A stretch of 64,000 nucleotides of DNA from assembly GCF_003957375.1 (NCBI RefSeq), contig NZ_CP025473.1:1017501-1081500 (forward strand), read 5' to 3'. The notes under the pieces were generated by a model. That model was given only the letters and a program-made list of their open reading frames with translations. It was not told where the DNA came from and did not search any database. The number at the start of each line of letters is the position of its first letter. The stretch's first letter is position 1. The position numbers and the translations under genes are program-made. Of the stretch, positions 63,141 through 64,000 are shown in pieces. Source of the stretch: Enterococcus mundtii. Its GTDB lineage: Bacteria; Bacillota; Bacilli; Lactobacillales; Enterococcaceae.

Positions 63141-64000
63141 ATGGCATATAAATATTTAGTGATCGTAGAATCACCTGCAAAAGCCAAGACGATTGAAAAA
63201 TATCTTGGTCGTAATTATAAAGTAATGGCTAGTGTAGGACATATTCGTGACTTACCTAAAAGTAAGATGGGAATCGATTTTGAAAATAATTATGAACCGC
63301 ATTATATCTCGATTCGAGGAAAAGGCGATGTCATCAAAAGTCTAAAAGCAGCGGCAAAAAAAGCGCAAAAAGTTTACCTCGCAAGTGACCCGGATAGGGA
63401 AGGGGAAGCAATTGCTTGGCATTTGGCTTATTTGTTAGGCTTGGATCTCAATGATAAAAATCGTGTTGTCTTCAATGAAATCACCAAGGATGCAGTCAAA
63501 GCGGCATTTAAAGAGCCACGTACGATCGATGTGGATCTTGTCGATGCGCAACAAGCACGTCGAACGCTTGATCGTATCGTTGGTTATTCGATTAGTCCGA
63601 TCTTATGGCGTAAAGTAAAAAAAGGCTTGAGTGCTGGTCGAGTCCAATCAATCGCATTGAAAATCATCATTGAACGCGAAAAAGAGATCCGTGATTTTAC
63701 GCCAGAAGAGTATTGGAGTATTGACGGAAACTTTAAGAAAGAACGTAAGAAGTTCAAAGCAAACTTTTGGGGAGTCGATGGCAAAAAGAAAAAATTGTCC
63801 GATGCCGAAACTGTCAAAGAAGTGACTGACCGGATCACTGGTAAAGAGTTTGCAGTAACAAAAGTCGAAAAGAAAGAACGTAAGCGAAATCCTGCGAACC
63901 CATTCACGACAAGTAGTTTGCAACAAGAAGCTGCTCGTAAATTGAATTTCAGAACACGTAAAACCATGATGGTGGCGCAACAGTTGTATGAAGGAATCTC
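63141..64000 (+). CDS. topA: DNA topoisomerase I, cut by window edge
   Basis: N-terminal 286 residues of a type IA topoisomerase, which relaxes negative supercoils. [94 protein letters not shown] and [16 protein letters not shown] follow. The active-site Tyr lies outside the window. ATG 63141 follows AAAGGAG. The gene runs off the right edge and follows dprA by 126 bases. Confidence 0.96.
   Translation, partial: MAYKYLVIVESPAKAKTIEKYLGRNYKVMASVGHIRDLPKSKMGIDFENNYEPHYISIRGKGDVIKSLKAAAKKAQKVYLASDPDREGEAIAWHLAYLLGLDLNDKNRVVFNEITKDAVKAAFKEPRTIDVDLVDAQQARRTLDRIVGYSISPILWRKVKKGLSAGRVQSIALKIIIEREKEIRDFTPEEYWSIDGNFKKERKKFKANFWGVDGKKKKLSDAETVKEVTDRITGKEFAVTKVEKKERKRNPANPFTTSSLQQEAARKLNFRTRKTMMVAQQLYEGI

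Overview
The window reads as the chromosome of a low-GC Gram-positive coccus of the genus Enterococcus, probably in or near the E. faecium / E. hirae / E. durans group. The basis is gene content and synteny: dnaG-rpoD, fur-xerD-ribT-scpA-scpB-rluB, fer/ypbB-recQ-LysM-cmk-rpsA-der-hup, ypiA-reoY, thyA-dfrA-degV-ypmR-ypmS-msrA-yozE and rbgA-rnhB-dprA-topA, the bacillus-like shine-dalgarno sites, a MapZ-family division protein, and a solitary streptococcus-like EF-Tu gene of the kind known as tufB in several enterococci. The species call is inference. No rRNA, tRNA, CRISPR array, prophage or complete mobile element was seen.

Layout. 1-6,850 is accessory: an aldo/keto reductase cut by the left edge, a nucleoid-associated protein, a YxeA-type secreted protein, a cellulose-synthase-like glycosyltransferase, the stand-alone EF-Tu gene and a decayed Fic gene. 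6,900-12,030 is about the cell envelope: MprF with a co-oriented alpha/beta hydrolase, a lysozyme-like protein and a DUF368 (PopT-type) membrane protein. 12,270-17,790 holds a P-type ATPase and the primase/sigma-A operon. 18,076-20,160 encodes a MapZ-like division protein with an N-terminal zinc ribbon. 20,440-26,240 is the CvfB gene, then fur behind an exact PerR box, the xerD-ribT-scpAB-rluB cluster and an FMN-riboswitch-controlled riboflavin transporter. 26,240-31,270 has an insertion-sequence remnant, a YfcC permease with a PepV-like dipeptidase, and a membrane-anchored hydrolase.

31,500-42,230 is conserved core: ferredoxin, ypbB, recQ, a LysM protein, cmk, rpsA, der, hup, a degenerate dehydroquinate-synthase-like protein, a TPR protein and reoY. 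42,950-48,980 holds a YitT-family protein, MazG-like pyrophosphohydrolase, CCA-adding enzyme, two proteins of unknown function and a NhaP antiporter. 49,200-57,040 has uup, thyA-dfrA, degV, an SGNH hydrolase, ypmS, msrA, yozE and a signal peptidase. 57,100-60,360 is accessory, with a secreted protein divergent from a membrane-anchored HTH regulator and an APH-like kinase. The right end is rbgA-rnhB-dprA-topA, with dprA broken by a one-base frameshift.

Themes. Envelope and division genes are frequent (mprF, popT-like, lysozyme-like, mapZ-like, LysM, reoY, signal peptidase). Regulation visible in sequence includes the FMN riboswitch, the PerR box at fur, several palindromic operators and leader terminators, and a dispersed stem-loop family with a shared AAATAAG core. 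The best leads for undescribed biology are the secreted-protein/membrane-HTH pair with its 17-bp palindrome, the palindromic promoter ahead of the 91-residue protein and NhaP, and the degenerate AroB-like protein after hup. No striking wholly new multi-gene system was recognised.
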